Source: UBA7236 sp964463165
GTDB taxonomy: Bacteria; Bacteroidota; Bacteroidia; Chitinophagales; BACL12
DNA: 64,000 nucleotides
NCBI GenBank assembly: GCA_964463165.1
Contig: CAYXBK010000014.1
Location: 1-64,000 of the forward strand
Direction: 5' to 3'
In this document: positions 23,869 to 33,731 of the stretch, in pieces
Layout: each line of letters starts with the position of its first letter
Position numbering within the stretch: position 1 is the first letter of the stretch
The notes under the pieces: generated by a model
Told to the model about the DNA's origin: nothing
The model's input: the letters and a program-made list of their open reading frames with translations, nothing else
The model's database searches: none
Translations under genes and position numbers: made by a program

Positions 23869-25101
23869 TTAGTAAACAATGCGCACCTTAATTGTGTTTT
23901 TCACCATTTTTAGTGATGCGATCATTTCTTTGGATACAGCGGTGCTGACATCCAGAACAACATACCCGATTTCCTGATTTGTTTTTAAATATTGTCCGAG
24001 GATATTGATTTTTTCTGCAGCAAGTAAATTGGTTATTTCCGATAATACACCGGGCACATTTTTATGCATATGTAAAATTCTATGGGCATCGGGATGCGGC
24101 GGAAGATTTAATGCGGGAATCGAATGTGATCCTGATGTAATTCCCTGTTCGAGAAAATTCAATAATTTATTTGTTACGTCATCGCTGATGTTTAATTGCG
24201 CCTCTTCTGTTGAGCCGCCGATATGCGGCGTTAATAAAACATTGGGAAGATTTTGCAATGCAGATTGAAATCTGTCGCCGCTTTTTTCCGGTTCCTCCGG
24301 AAATACATCAATCGCTGCCCCGCCTAAATGATTTATTTCAATCATTTCTTTTAATGCTGTAAGGTCAACCACATTTCCTCTCGCAAAATTTATTAGAATA
24401 CTTCCTTTTTTCATTTGCAGCATTGCATCGCGGTTTATTAATTGTTGCGTGGAAATTTCTTCCGGGACGTGCAGGCTGATGACATCTGATTGTGAATATA
24501 ATTCTTTCAGAGTGTGCACCTGCTTTGCATTGCCGATCGTAAGTTTGGATGCAATATCAAAATAGAGTACCTGCATGCCAAGCGCCTCAGCCAAAACTGA
24601 AACCTGCATTCCGATATTTCCATATCCGATGATGCCCAGAGTTTTTCCGCGCAGTTCAAAACTGTTTTTCGCATCTTTCAGCCAGATACCATCATGCGCT
24701 GCTTTATTTTTTTGCGGAATTTTGCGCAATAACATAATCGCAGATGCAATTACAAGTTCGGCAACTGATCGTGTATTCGGAAAGGGAGAATTAAAAACCG
24801 CAACTCCTTTTGCCGTGGACTCAGTGATATTTACCTGATTGGTGCCGATGCAATAGCAACCGATGGCAAGTAATTTATCCGCATGGTCCAGCACTTTTTT
24901 CGTTATATCCGTTTTAGACCGGATTCCAAGTAAATGCACATCTTTTATCGCAGCAATCAATTCTTCCTCATCAATTGCCGATGAAATTTTTTTCACGTGC
25001 TGATATCCTGCAGAAGTAAATTCTGCAACAGCATTCGCAGAAATATTTTCCAGCAAAAGAATATTTATTTTATTTTTCGGATAAGAAGTGTTAAGGTTCA
25101 T
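23869..25101 (-). CDS. serA: D-3-phosphoglycerate dehydrogenase with ACT domain
   Basis: A 410-residue SerA, first step of serine synthesis (3-phosphoglycerate to 3-phosphohydroxypyruvate with NAD+). N-terminal INILLLENISANAVAEF, Rossmann GKTLGIIGYGNIGMQVSVLA, catalytic region NFARGNVVDLTAL, DVFPEEPEKSGDRF and LTPHIGGSTEEAQLNI (catalytic His), and a C-terminal ACT domain (HMHKNVPGVLSEITNLLA) for serine feedback. This is the E. coli-type short form (410 residues). The frame starts at a TTG at 25128 but ATG at 25101 is preferred. Confidence 0.95.
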   Translation of the reverse strand: MNLNTSYPKNKINILLLENISANAVAEFTSAGYQHVKKISSAIDEEELIAAIKDVHLLGIRSKTDITKKVLDHADKLLAIGCYCIGTNQVNITESTAKGVAVFNSPFPNTRSVAELVIASAIMLLRKIPQKNKAAHDGIWLKDAKNSFELRGKTLGIIGYGNIGMQVSVLAEALGMQVLYFDIASKLTIGNAKQVHTLKELYSQSDVISLHVPEEISTQQLINRDAMLQMKKGSILINFARGNVVDLTALKEMIEINHLGGAAIDVFPEEPEKSGDRFQSALQNLPNVLLTPHIGGSTEEAQLNISDDVTNKLLNFLEQGITSGSHSIPALNLPPHPDAHRILHMHKNVPGVLSEITNLLAAEKINILGQYLKTNQEIGYVVLDVSTAVSKEMIASLKMVKNTIKVRIVY

Positions 25102-25167
25102 ATTTCTTACAGTGCAATGACAAAACAAGTGAATATTTCCATACTTTTATAAATAAATTATACAGCC

Positions 25168-25866
25168 ATGCAGAAAATTTTCCTTTCAATTCTAATTACT
25201 GCCACTCTTACAAGCAGTGTTTTTTCACAATCAACCGTAGTAGCTCCTGCTGCATATAAAAATGAAATTGGAGTGGACGTAACATTATTGATGGCAAATC
25301 TATTTGGCTTCAGAGATTATTATTATGTATACGATATTTACGGCAATTACGGAATTCCGAATGCCGGCCTCTACCTTTTTACATATAAACATTATTTCGG
25401 AAATTCTGCCTTGCGTTTTGGTGCTGGTGCTGATATGACAAAGGCAAAAACAACAACCGAATCCAATGTCGCAACAAGCGAATCGGATAACAGCCGTTTT
25501 GATTTCAGGATCGGATATGAATTTGAGAAACCTCTGGGCGATAAATGGAATTTGTATTATGGTATCGACCTGTTGATGAATATGTCTGCAACAGTTTATA
25601 AATATGAAGACCCGAATAATGTGTATTCCTACGAATCAAATACGAACACAACCGGTTTCGGCGGCGGGCCGCTGGTGGGAATTTCATGGAAAATAAATCA
25701 ACGGATTAAACTTTCTACTGAAGCAAATCTGCAATACGTAGTTTCAGATTCGAAAATAAAAAATACATATTCAACAACACCTGAATCAAATTATGAAGGA
25801 AATACAAAGATCAGCAGCCTGAACGCAAATTATCCGACATTTTTGTATCTCGAGTTTTTATTTTGA
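25168..25866 (+). CDS. Outer-membrane beta-barrel protein, unknown function
   Basis: A 232-residue protein with a signal peptide (KIFLSILITATLTSSVFSQ) and about eight amphipathic strands alternating aromatic and polar residues (GVDVTLLMANLFGFRDYYYVY, LYLFTYKHYFGNSALRFGAGAD, FDFRIGYEFEKPLGDKW), ending in YPTFLYLEFLF, a typical barrel C-terminus. It resembles the OprF/OmpA-like or PorT-like small barrels but has no family I can name. It stands alone and divergent from serA. Confidence 0.75.
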   Translation: MQKIFLSILITATLTSSVFSQSTVVAPAAYKNEIGVDVTLLMANLFGFRDYYYVYDIYGNYGIPNAGLYLFTYKHYFGNSALRFGAGADMTKAKTTTESNVATSESDNSRFDFRIGYEFEKPLGDKWNLYYGIDLLMNMSATVYKYEDPNNVYSYESNTNTTGFGGGPLVGISWKINQRIKLSTEANLQYVVSDSKIKNTYSTTPESNYEGNTKISSLNANYPTFLYLEFLF

Positions 25867-25951
25867 TGCCGGAGTCGGGAGTCAGGATGCTTGAAAGGAA
25901 GAATAATTTCAGAAATAAATTTCGAGATTCCCACTCCTCAATCATCATTCA

Positions 25952-28051
25952 TCATTCAATAATCACAAATCTTCCCTGTCTGATCTCTCCGGTAATTTTA
26001 TCTTTTACCGTGAAAACATAAATGCCTTGTGTAATTGTTTGTCCCGACTGACTGAGAATATCCCATGCATGTTCGCCGCCGGAAAAAATGCGATCATCTG
26101 TTTCACCGGCATACGTATCAAACCAATCCGCATCATTGCCTTTATAAATTCCGGCATCGTGACTTAATTCTGCAACAAGATCACCGCTTAATGTATAAAT
26201 TGAAATTACGGCCTGCGGTGGCAGATTATAAAATATCATTTTACGGGTTGTGGAAGAAGAACCGTCCCATGCTGAATGTAATCTGTACGGATTTGGATAA
26301 ACACCGATATCCGGTGAATTAGAATTTATTTCCGCTGCTGTGGTTCCCGGAAATATCCGCAATGCATTTTCAATATAGGATGATTCGAGGCTTTCGATAT
26401 TTAATTCTTCATCACCTTCATCAAAAGAGGTGAGAATGATTAAGTATTGCCATCCGTTTAATACCTGGTCAAGTGTATATTTATAATAAAATGTATCTGC
26501 ATCAAATATAACCGGGGAAGTCAGTTTAATTGCAGAAAATCCATTGTTGTAACCGATTGCATTTCCTGATTTATCCCATTGCGCAATAACATTTGCATCA
26601 TTGATCATATCCAGATCAAAATCATCTCCTGTTTGCGTGCGGTATAAACGATAACCTTCAAAATCCATTTTTTTAGAAATAGGATCAATTGAAAACTCCG
26701 CACGGTTATCCCAATAAATTTCAATTTGTTTGTTGCCTGCCACCACTTTTAATTTCGGAGTTGCAGGCGGCTCAGGTAAAATATATCTGTCGAGTATATC
26801 ATCACCATCCAGATCTTCACCTGTATCCAGCATTCCGCTTTCATTTTGATCTTCGCCAAGATATGTTCTTTTTGCCCAGCCGAGATGTTCTTTTAATTCA
26901 GCCTGTGCTTCGGGTGTATCTTTTTCTTCACCTGTTGTTCCGCCGTTTTCAATCTGCTTTGCGCAGACTGCAGCAAAAACAACATGAAAAGATTCTCCGG
27001 GCTCTACAGAAATCATAGGGCCTGCAGAAATTAAATTTGTCATACCTCCCGATGTTGCAGGGTCATGCAAAAAATCTACAATACTGATATCCGCATAATT
27101 TAATCCCGCTTTTAATTTATCGTAACGCTCCACATCATTTGCCGGTGCATTATATGGAGGGGTGGCTGTAGAATTAAATATCCAGAAATTTGAATTTACA
27201 TCTGCAGGCGGAAAACCATTTGCAATTAAATTATCATTATTATGCGGATGAATAAACTGATCTCTCCATTCAATTCCCAGAAACTGGATTGCACCGTATG
27301 AATTTGTAAATCCCGGATCTCCGTTATCATCAAATGCATAATTTGAAAATAAGGTATCCATATATCCGTACGCACCTTTATTAAAAAATGCCGAACCGAA
27401 ATCAGTTGATACATTTACATTGCGCACAACAAGATCTGTCCATATGCCGCACCAGATGCTGTCCCATGTATTTGCTGAATTATTTGTAATGGTATAATTA
27501 AATATCACGAAATAATCCGCAAAAGAATAATTCCATGCGTATGTTTCAAGATGCATATCTGCATTTAATGGCTGCGTATGTTCTGAAATTGAAATCGTGG
27601 TGCCGGGCACAATTACATTTTCATCTGAGCAATCAATCAGCATATCGGAATGAGAAATTGCATCGAAAGAAAAATAATCGCTGTTGGTGAGAGACGAACG
27701 CTGCTGAATTGTGTTGCCCAATTCTGCAGAAAATTCATATCCTGCCTGTCCGGTTGTATAACCGGTTGCTGCATCTTTTGCAGAAGTGGAAACCAATACC
27801 TGGCCATCTACAATTGCACCGATCCAGATGCCTCCTTCAAATAGATGCTCCACGCCCGAATTGACCGGATATTCCATAGAGGGATCGCCCCCCGGCGTGT
27901 TGCGCACATCGGGCCGGCCGAAGGTTCCCACGTTGGTAATATATAATCCGATATTACCCGGGTCAATCACCTGATGATCAAATGAGACCTGCGCCTGCAA
28001 AAAAATTGCAGAGAAAATGAAAAGCTGAAAAACAGCGGCAGATTTCAACAT
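25952..28051 (-). CDS. Large secreted protein with FlgD-like/T9SS-type C-terminal region
   Basis: A 699-residue exported protein. The start ATG at 28051 gives a signal peptide (VFQLFIFSAIFLQAQ); the GTG at 28126 upstream adds a non-signal leader. A large beta-rich region (about residues 20-420) is followed by a calcium-loop-like stretch (EDQNESGMLDTGEDLDGDD, about residue 430) and a fibronectin-like segment beginning KLKVVAGNKQIEIYWDNR, then IGVYPNPYRLHSAWDG and a FlgD Ig-like/T9SS-type end (GGEHAWDILSQSGQTITQG...FVIIE). Such proteins are exported to the surface; the cargo function is unknown. A -7 box precedes the start by 8 bases, suggesting a nearly leaderless mRNA. Confidence 0.82.
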   Translation of the reverse strand: MLKSAAVFQLFIFSAIFLQAQVSFDHQVIDPGNIGLYITNVGTFGRPDVRNTPGGDPSMEYPVNSGVEHLFEGGIWIGAIVDGQVLVSTSAKDAATGYTTGQAGYEFSAELGNTIQQRSSLTNSDYFSFDAISHSDMLIDCSDENVIVPGTTISISEHTQPLNADMHLETYAWNYSFADYFVIFNYTITNNSANTWDSIWCGIWTDLVVRNVNVSTDFGSAFFNKGAYGYMDTLFSNYAFDDNGDPGFTNSYGAIQFLGIEWRDQFIHPHNNDNLIANGFPPADVNSNFWIFNSTATPPYNAPANDVERYDKLKAGLNYADISIVDFLHDPATSGGMTNLISAGPMISVEPGESFHVVFAAVCAKQIENGGTTGEEKDTPEAQAELKEHLGWAKRTYLGEDQNESGMLDTGEDLDGDDILDRYILPEPPATPKLKVVAGNKQIEIYWDNRAEFSIDPISKKMDFEGYRLYRTQTGDDFDLDMINDANVIAQWDKSGNAIGYNNGFSAIKLTSPVIFDADTFYYKYTLDQVLNGWQYLIILTSFDEGDEELNIESLESSYIENALRIFPGTTAAEINSNSPDIGVYPNPYRLHSAWDGSSSTTRKMIFYNLPPQAVISIYTLSGDLVAELSHDAGIYKGNDADWFDTYAGETDDRIFSGGEHAWDILSQSGQTITQGIYVFTVKDKITGEIRQGRFVIIE

Positions 28052-28058
28052 GCAGGCC

Positions 28059-28066
28059 CAAAAATA
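28059..28066 (-). promoter_or_regulatory. -7 promoter box TATTTTTG
   Basis: Plus-strand CAAAAATA. With the conserved G at -7, transcription would start at about 28052, one base before the ATG at 28051. Confidence 0.45.
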
Positions 28067-28293
28067 GAAAATAATAGCGGCTGTAAACCGGCGTGCCGAA
28101 AAGAAATTTAACGATTCAAAATCCACACGTACAATTTCATCGTAGATAACTGAAATATAAATTCATTCTTAAACCACACAACTTACAAGAGACATCCCGA
28201 CAATTCATTTATTCAAACAAATTTCCGGACACCGGGCTTTTCATCAAACAAGGCAAATAACTCATTTTATTACTCATTAAAAACTGAAAAGCT

Positions 28294-30261
28294 ATGAATT
28301 TTAAATTTTTACACACTATCAAAACAATTTCTACAAAATTGAAATTGTCTGCTGCGGCTGTCGCGGCTTTATTATTATTTGCAGGAAGCACGCATGCGCA
28401 AACAATTTATGCATTGAGCGGTGGCGGATTGTATTCCTTTGATGCAGCGTCGCCCGCAACTGCAAGTTTTGCAGGAACAATTTCCGGGATCACTGCAGGA
28501 CAAACAATCGAAGGAATGGATTTTCGTCCTTTAAACGGCGCATTATATCTTTTGGGATATGATCGCAATTTGCAAACAGCTCAGATTTATACATTAAATA
28601 CTGTAACTGCTGTTGCAACACCGGTAAATGTTACACCTATTTCATTGGTGCTCGGGCCGGTTGGTGCCGACAGACTGGATATCTCATTTGATTTTAATCC
28701 GACAGTCGACAGAATTCGTGTCATGAGTAACCGCGATTATAATTACAGATTAAATCCCGGAACAGGTGCGATCAGTTTTACTGATTTAAATTTGAATTAT
28801 GCAGCTGCAGATGTAAATGCCGGCGCAAATCCTTATGTGGCTACAGCAGCATATACAAACAGTTATGTTGGTTCAACATCAACAATATTATATGATGTGG
28901 ACGCACAATTAAAAACACTAGCGAAACAGGATCCACCGAATAATGGTGCATTAAATACAATCGGCAGTTTGGGTGGCGGTATCAGCAAAACACTCACGTC
29001 TGTTGATATGGATATTTTTTATGATGCAGTTTCACAAACGAACAAAGCATATCTCACGGTAAATTCGAATTTCGGTTCTGATAAACTGATCTCCGTTGAT
29101 CTAACAACAGGTGCCGGTGCTGTTTTGGCATCGTCAATCGGTGGTGGTTTATTTATAGATGACATCGCTTGTTTTATTGATCGTTCCTATCCTGAACTGA
29201 CAGGAAATTTGATCTATGCATTAAATACAAATAATTTTCTTTTGACATTTGATTCAAATAATCCGTCAGTGATCCGTACGGCAGTTGCAGTAACCGGCAT
29301 TACGCTGAATCAGGTACTGGTAGGAATCGATTTCCGACCTGCAACAGGTGATCTGTATGCATTGGGTTATTATGCTGCAACAAATGAATCTCAACTGTAT
29401 ACCATTAATCCCGCAACAGGTGCAGCTACCGCAATTAATGCAACTCCTACAATTTTAATGCTGGGTGGAAATAATGTTGCAATGGATTTTAATCCCGTTG
29501 CAGATAAAGTGCGTGTTGTGAGTGCCAATAATATGAATTACAGATTAAACGTAGATGGCACACTTGCATTTACAGATCTGAATTTAAATTATGGTGCGGC
29601 GGATATCAATTTTGGTGCAGATCCGCAAATTGGCGCAGCTGCATACACCAACAGTTATGCGGGTGCATTAACAACTTTATTATATAATTATGATCAGGCG
29701 TTGAATATTCTCACAAATCAAAATCCGCCGAACGACGGAACACTTTTAACGATCGGTTCGTCAGGAATTACACAAAATGTTACAGATGTTACAACTGATA
29801 TGGATATTTATTATGATGGTGCTATGAACAATGCATATTTAATAGCAAATACCGGCACTGCAACATTTGATAATTTTTATTCACTTAATTTATCAACAGG
29901 AAGTGCAACGCTTATAGGAAAAATTGGAAATGGTTTAGCAGTTAAAAACATTGCTGTTCCATTATCAGGTGATATGCGTTTGTTTGGCGGCGTGATCAAT
30001 ACTGCCGGAAAAATTAAAATTGATATTTTCCCTAATCCGGTTCATGATTTATTAACCGTAAATATTCATGTAAAAGAAGCCGGTGTTGCCAATGTGAAAA
30101 TTTTCGATTTGTTTGGAAATGATACAGGTATCGGTGCTGTAGAAAATATTGATGTCGATGGTTCAGTTGTGCTGGATGTAAGCCCTCTTGTTCCGGGAAC
30201 ATTTATCCTGAAAGTAAATACAGATACAAAATCAACTTCTAAGTCGTTTGTCAAGTTTTAG
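28294..30261 (+). CDS. DUF4394 tandem-repeat secreted protein with T9SS sorting tail
   Basis: A 655-residue exported protein: signal peptide (SAAAVAALLLFAGSTHA), two tandem DUF4394 domains (about residues 36-300 and 305-560) sharing the pattern GMDFRPLNGALYLLGYDRN / GIDFRPATGDLYALGYYAA, RVMSNRDYNYRLNPGTG / RVVSANNMNYRLNVDG and FTDLNLNYAAADVNAGA / FTDLNLNYGAADINFGA, and a C-terminal sorting domain (KIKIDIFPNPVHDLLTVNIHV...KSFVKF). DUF4394 is a beta-propeller-like domain with unknown role. The two copies are similar enough to indicate a recent internal duplication. Followed by a terminator. Confidence 0.9.
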   Translation: MNFKFLHTIKTISTKLKLSAAAVAALLLFAGSTHAQTIYALSGGGLYSFDAASPATASFAGTISGITAGQTIEGMDFRPLNGALYLLGYDRNLQTAQIYTLNTVTAVATPVNVTPISLVLGPVGADRLDISFDFNPTVDRIRVMSNRDYNYRLNPGTGAISFTDLNLNYAAADVNAGANPYVATAAYTNSYVGSTSTILYDVDAQLKTLAKQDPPNNGALNTIGSLGGGISKTLTSVDMDIFYDAVSQTNKAYLTVNSNFGSDKLISVDLTTGAGAVLASSIGGGLFIDDIACFIDRSYPELTGNLIYALNTNNFLLTFDSNNPSVIRTAVAVTGITLNQVLVGIDFRPATGDLYALGYYAATNESQLYTINPATGAATAINATPTILMLGGNNVAMDFNPVADKVRVVSANNMNYRLNVDGTLAFTDLNLNYGAADINFGADPQIGAAAYTNSYAGALTTLLYNYDQALNILTNQNPPNDGTLLTIGSSGITQNVTDVTTDMDIYYDGAMNNAYLIANTGTATFDNFYSLNLSTGSATLIGKIGNGLAVKNIAVPLSGDMRLFGGVINTAGKIKIDIFPNPVHDLLTVNIHVKEAGVANVKIFDLFGNDTGIGAVENIDVDGSVVLDVSPLVPGTFILKVNTDTKSTSKSFVKF

Positions 30262-30288
30262 GTTTTAATTATAGTTGTCGTCGTGATT

Positions 30289-30311
30289 CCCGTCCATTTC
30301 AAATGGACGGG
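30289..30311 (+). terminator. Rho-independent terminator after the DUF4394 gene
   Basis: Stem CCCGTCCATTT pairs with AAATGGACGGG around a one-base loop region, followed by a run of seven T. The minus-strand side lacks a T run. Confidence 0.9.
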
Positions 30312-30323
30312 TTTTTTTATGAA

Positions 30324-30992
30324 CTAAATTCCGCTTTCCCGCAAATCAGTTTCCCATTCATTGATTTTTCGGATAAATGAAATCACAATAAACAGAGAAA
30401 TAATTAATGCGGATAAAAAAATCATGTTCCATTTCAAAATGAACAGCGGTGAAATTTGAGTGGACGAAATTACGTTCCAAATCCCGATTATCGTTGAAAC
30501 ATATGTTCCGAAAATGTATAATATCCACCATATTGCAATTTTAAATTTATATCTTCCCGTGTTCGATTCGTGTTCACGGAAAACAATATTTTTTAGCACA
30601 ACTTCTCTCATAATAAGGTACGGGACAATTAAATTGAATACAGGAATAAACCAGCAAATCACTGCCCATTTTGGTTTAAATAATGTTTTAACTCCCGGAA
30701 TTTGATGCAGATTATAATAACTTCTGTGAAACCATTGAAGAAAAAATATGATCATTACTAAGATCAACGGATAATTAATAAAAAATATAAGGGATTGGAT
30801 CAATACCAGATTTTTATCAGTGTATAATATTGAATAATCCGTTTTTGCTGTCTGCCTTAAATAATAATTTGCAGCAATTATCAGAGTATAAAAGAATAAA
30901 GTGATCCTGAAAATAAGTATGATGCGAGAAGCACGAATACTGTTATCGCGATAATCTATTTCATGATGGGGCAGATCGATCGGGTTCTCCAT
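30324..30992 (-). CDS. DUF4328 membrane protein
   Basis: A 222-residue membrane protein with about five hydrophobic helices (residues about 27-45, 67-90, 113-135, 150-170, 183-207). The DUF4328 signature is visible around FLQWFHRSYYNLHQI and PKWAVICWFIPVFNLIVPY. Function unknown; in other bacteria DUF4328 proteins occur near RDD or channel-like membrane proteins. It starts at an ATG at 30992 and is divergent from the GH57 gene. Confidence 0.85.
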   Translation of the reverse strand: MENPIDLPHHEIDYRDNSIRASRIILIFRITLFFYTLIIAANYYLRQTAKTDYSILYTDKNLVLIQSLIFFINYPLILVMIIFFLQWFHRSYYNLHQIPGVKTLFKPKWAVICWFIPVFNLIVPYLIMREVVLKNIVFREHESNTGRYKFKIAIWWILYIFGTYVSTIIGIWNVISSTQISPLFILKWNMIFLSALIISLFIVISFIRKINEWETDLRESGI

Positions 30993-31109
30993 GTGAATTC
31001 AGATTGCTGTTTGAGACTTCGAATCTAAAATTATTCTTCGATAATGTTACTGTTCAAGTGAAATAGCGTGTGTTTGATATTTCTCATGCATGTTTCTCCT
31101 TCAAATTTT

Positions 31110-31117
31110 TAATTTTG
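31110..31117 (+). promoter_or_regulatory. -7 promoter box TAATTTTG for the GH57 gene
   Basis: Seven bases before the chosen GTG start at 31124, so the predicted transcription start coincides with the start codon: a leaderless mRNA. Confidence 0.45.
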
Positions 31118-31123
31118 CTTTCT

Positions 31124-33547
31124 GTGAAGAAATTTATCTGCATCCACGGGCATTTTTATCAGCCGCCCCGTGAAAATGCCTGGCTGGAGATCATTGAGCG
31201 GCAATTGTCGGCGCATCCTTTTCACGACTGGAATGAGCGTATTTCTGCGGAATGCTATGGGCCCAATGCAGCGTCCCGCATTTTAAATGAAGATCAGAAG
31301 ATCGCCGATATCGTCAACAATTATGCTTCCGTAAGTTTCAATTTTGGTCCCACACTTTTATCCTGGATGGAAAAATCCGATCCTGAAACGTACGCATCAA
31401 TTCTCGAAGCAGACCGTATCTCCTGCAAAAAATTTAACGGGCATGGCAATGCAATCGCACAGGTATATAATCATATGATCATGCCTCTCGCAAATACCCG
31501 TGATAAGATGACGCAAATTGTTTGGGGTATTGAAGATTTTGAATCGCGGTTTAAAAGAAAACCCGAAGGCATATGGCTTGCAGAAACAGCAGTGGATACC
31601 GAAACACTCGAATTACTCGCTCAACATAATATTAAATTTACCATACTTGCTCCACGTCAGGCAAAAGCATTTAAAAAAATAAATGAACCGAACTGGAATA
31701 TATGTGCCGATGAAAATGAAATAGATACCTCAATTCCGTACACATGTAAATTGCCTTCTGGAAATTCCATCACGTTATTTTTTTATAATGGAAAAATCTC
31801 CCGTGAAGTTGCATTCAACGGATTGCTGAATTCGGGAAAATTATTTGCGCAGCGATTACTCGGCGAATTTACATCTGCCGGAGATATTCAGCTGGTGCAT
31901 ATTGCTACTGATGGTGAAACTTATGGCCATCATCATTATCGGGGAGATATGGCATTGGCTTCCTGCATCCGCAATCTCGAAACCGAACATGAAGTGCAGC
32001 TTACAAATTATGCGCATTTTAATTCTTTATTTATTCCGCAGCATGAAATTCAAATACATGAAAACAGCAGCTGGAGTTGTGTGCATGGCGTGGAGCGCTG
32101 GAGAAGTAATTGCGGATGCACGGATGGTGCGCATCCCGCTTATCATCAAAAATGGCGTGAACCTTTGCGTGCAGCTTTGAACTGGTTGCGTGACCAGCTG
32201 ATTGTGATCTACGAAAAAGAAATGCTTGCATTTACACCAGATCCGTGGACGATAAGAAATAAATATATTGAGATCATATTAAACCGTTCGGAAGCGATCA
32301 CTGAAAAATTTATCCAGACTTATTTTTCTACACAAATTTCCGCAGATCAAAAATCAAAAATTATCCGCCTGCTCGAAATGCAGCGGCATGCCATGCTGAT
32401 GTTTACCAGTTGCGGATGGTTTTTTGAAGAGCTCACAGGTTTGGAAGGAAAACAAATTCTGCATTATGCCGATCGTGCAATTCAAATTGCAGAGCATGAA
32501 ACAAACGTAAGATTGTATAATGATTTTCTGCAACTGCTGTCACTGGCACCTTCAAATATGCCCGGCTACGGAAACGGTGAAGTATTTTATGAAAAAGAAA
32601 TCCGGCCGCTGCGTGTAACACTCACAAAAGTAGGCGTGCATCATGCGATTTTGAGTTTATTTGAAGATAAAATTGCAACACCGCAACTTGCAAACTATTC
32701 GATCCGCAGAGATTTTTTCGAACATATGGATGCGGGTGATAATCAGCTGGTGGTTGGTAATTTTTTTCTCAGATCAGATTTTACATTCGCAACAGAAACT
32801 TTGCGCTTCGCTGCGATCTATCTCGGCCAGCATCATGTGATGGGCGGGTATCATGAAATGATGGAAATAGATGTATTCGAGGAAATGTATCTGCGTGCAA
32901 GGGAAGAATTCAGGAATGGAAATATAACAGCATGTATTCTTCTGATAAAAGAATATTTCGGGGAAAATATTTTTTCTTTTTCAGGATTATTTAAAGAAGA
33001 ACAGCAGAAATTATTACATGCGATACTGGAAGAAGAAATGCAGGATACGGTGCGCCAATATCGTGATGCACATCAAAAAAATTATGCATTGCTTCTTGAA
33101 ATGCGCAAACAAAAATTCAATATTCCCGAATTATTGCGCAAAAACCTTGAAGTTGCAGTGAATGCCGAGCTCATGGGTATTTTCGGAAATGAAAAACTCA
33201 ATCTCCAAAAACTTGATCAGCTAACCGATGAAGTGCAAACCTGGGCAATTGAATTAAATAAAGATGAGATCAGTTTTCTTGCAGCCAATCGCATGCTTGA
33301 TTTAGTTTCAGAATTAAAAGCATCTCCTTCCAATTTTCAATTGCTCGATACAATTAGCAGAGTAATGATCCGTCTCAGCGATCTGAAAATAAAATTAAAA
33401 CTCTGGAAAGTGCAGAATGTGTTTTTCAGTACCGGAAAAGAAAATATCGGCAATAACCAGTTCATTCAAAAAACCGGATCGGATGCGTATCAAAAATGGC
33501 TGCTAAAATTTAAGGCGGTGGGAGAGCAGATGAATATCAGGTTTTGA
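31124..33547 (+). CDS. Glycoside hydrolase family 57 / DUF3536 protein
   Basis: An 807-residue cytoplasmic protein (no signal peptide). The N-terminal half is the GH57 (alpha/beta)7 barrel: KFICIHGHFYQPPRENAW, the nucleophile region PEGIWLAETAVDTETLE (Glu about residue 155) and the acid region HIATDGETYGHHHYRGD. The C-terminal half is DUF3536, a helical region (LRVTLTKVGVHHAILSLFED, LGQHHVMGGYHEMMEIDVFE). The family includes amylases, branching enzymes and debranching-type enzymes acting on alpha-glucans; the exact substrate of DUF3536 members is not settled. The start is GTG at 31124 giving VKKFICIH; a GTG further upstream (31070) adds an unlikely leader. Confidence 0.92.
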   Translation: MKKFICIHGHFYQPPRENAWLEIIERQLSAHPFHDWNERISAECYGPNAASRILNEDQKIADIVNNYASVSFNFGPTLLSWMEKSDPETYASILEADRISCKKFNGHGNAIAQVYNHMIMPLANTRDKMTQIVWGIEDFESRFKRKPEGIWLAETAVDTETLELLAQHNIKFTILAPRQAKAFKKINEPNWNICADENEIDTSIPYTCKLPSGNSITLFFYNGKISREVAFNGLLNSGKLFAQRLLGEFTSAGDIQLVHIATDGETYGHHHYRGDMALASCIRNLETEHEVQLTNYAHFNSLFIPQHEIQIHENSSWSCVHGVERWRSNCGCTDGAHPAYHQKWREPLRAALNWLRDQLIVIYEKEMLAFTPDPWTIRNKYIEIILNRSEAITEKFIQTYFSTQISADQKSKIIRLLEMQRHAMLMFTSCGWFFEELTGLEGKQILHYADRAIQIAEHETNVRLYNDFLQLLSLAPSNMPGYGNGEVFYEKEIRPLRVTLTKVGVHHAILSLFEDKIATPQLANYSIRRDFFEHMDAGDNQLVVGNFFLRSDFTFATETLRFAAIYLGQHHVMGGYHEMMEIDVFEEMYLRAREEFRNGNITACILLIKEYFGENIFSFSGLFKEEQQKLLHAILEEEMQDTVRQYRDAHQKNYALLLEMRKQKFNIPELLRKNLEVAVNAELMGIFGNEKLNLQKLDQLTDEVQTWAIELNKDEISFLAANRMLDLVSELKASPSNFQLLDTISRVMIRLSDLKIKLKLWKVQNVFFSTGKENIGNNQFIQKTGSDAYQKWLLKFKAVGEQMNIRF

Positions 33548-33558
33548 ATATCGAACCC

Positions 33559-33597
33559 GCCTGCCGCAGCACATGCGCCTTGCATCGGCCGGCAGGT
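33559..33597. repeat. CTGCC...GGCAG palindromic element, copy 3
   Basis: Arms gcctgccg and cggccggcagg enclose cagcacatgcgccttgcat; closely related to copy 2 at 4940-4977. Confidence 0.6.
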
Positions 33598-33731
33598 ACT
33601 GAACAAGGAATAGCGAACATTAAACGGCTGGCGCAAGAGCAGCTGGCGCAAAGAATGAAAACAATAATTAAACGAACTTGATTGGTGAAAATAAATGCCG
33701 GAATTTACAATAAAGAATAAATGAGTGATTT

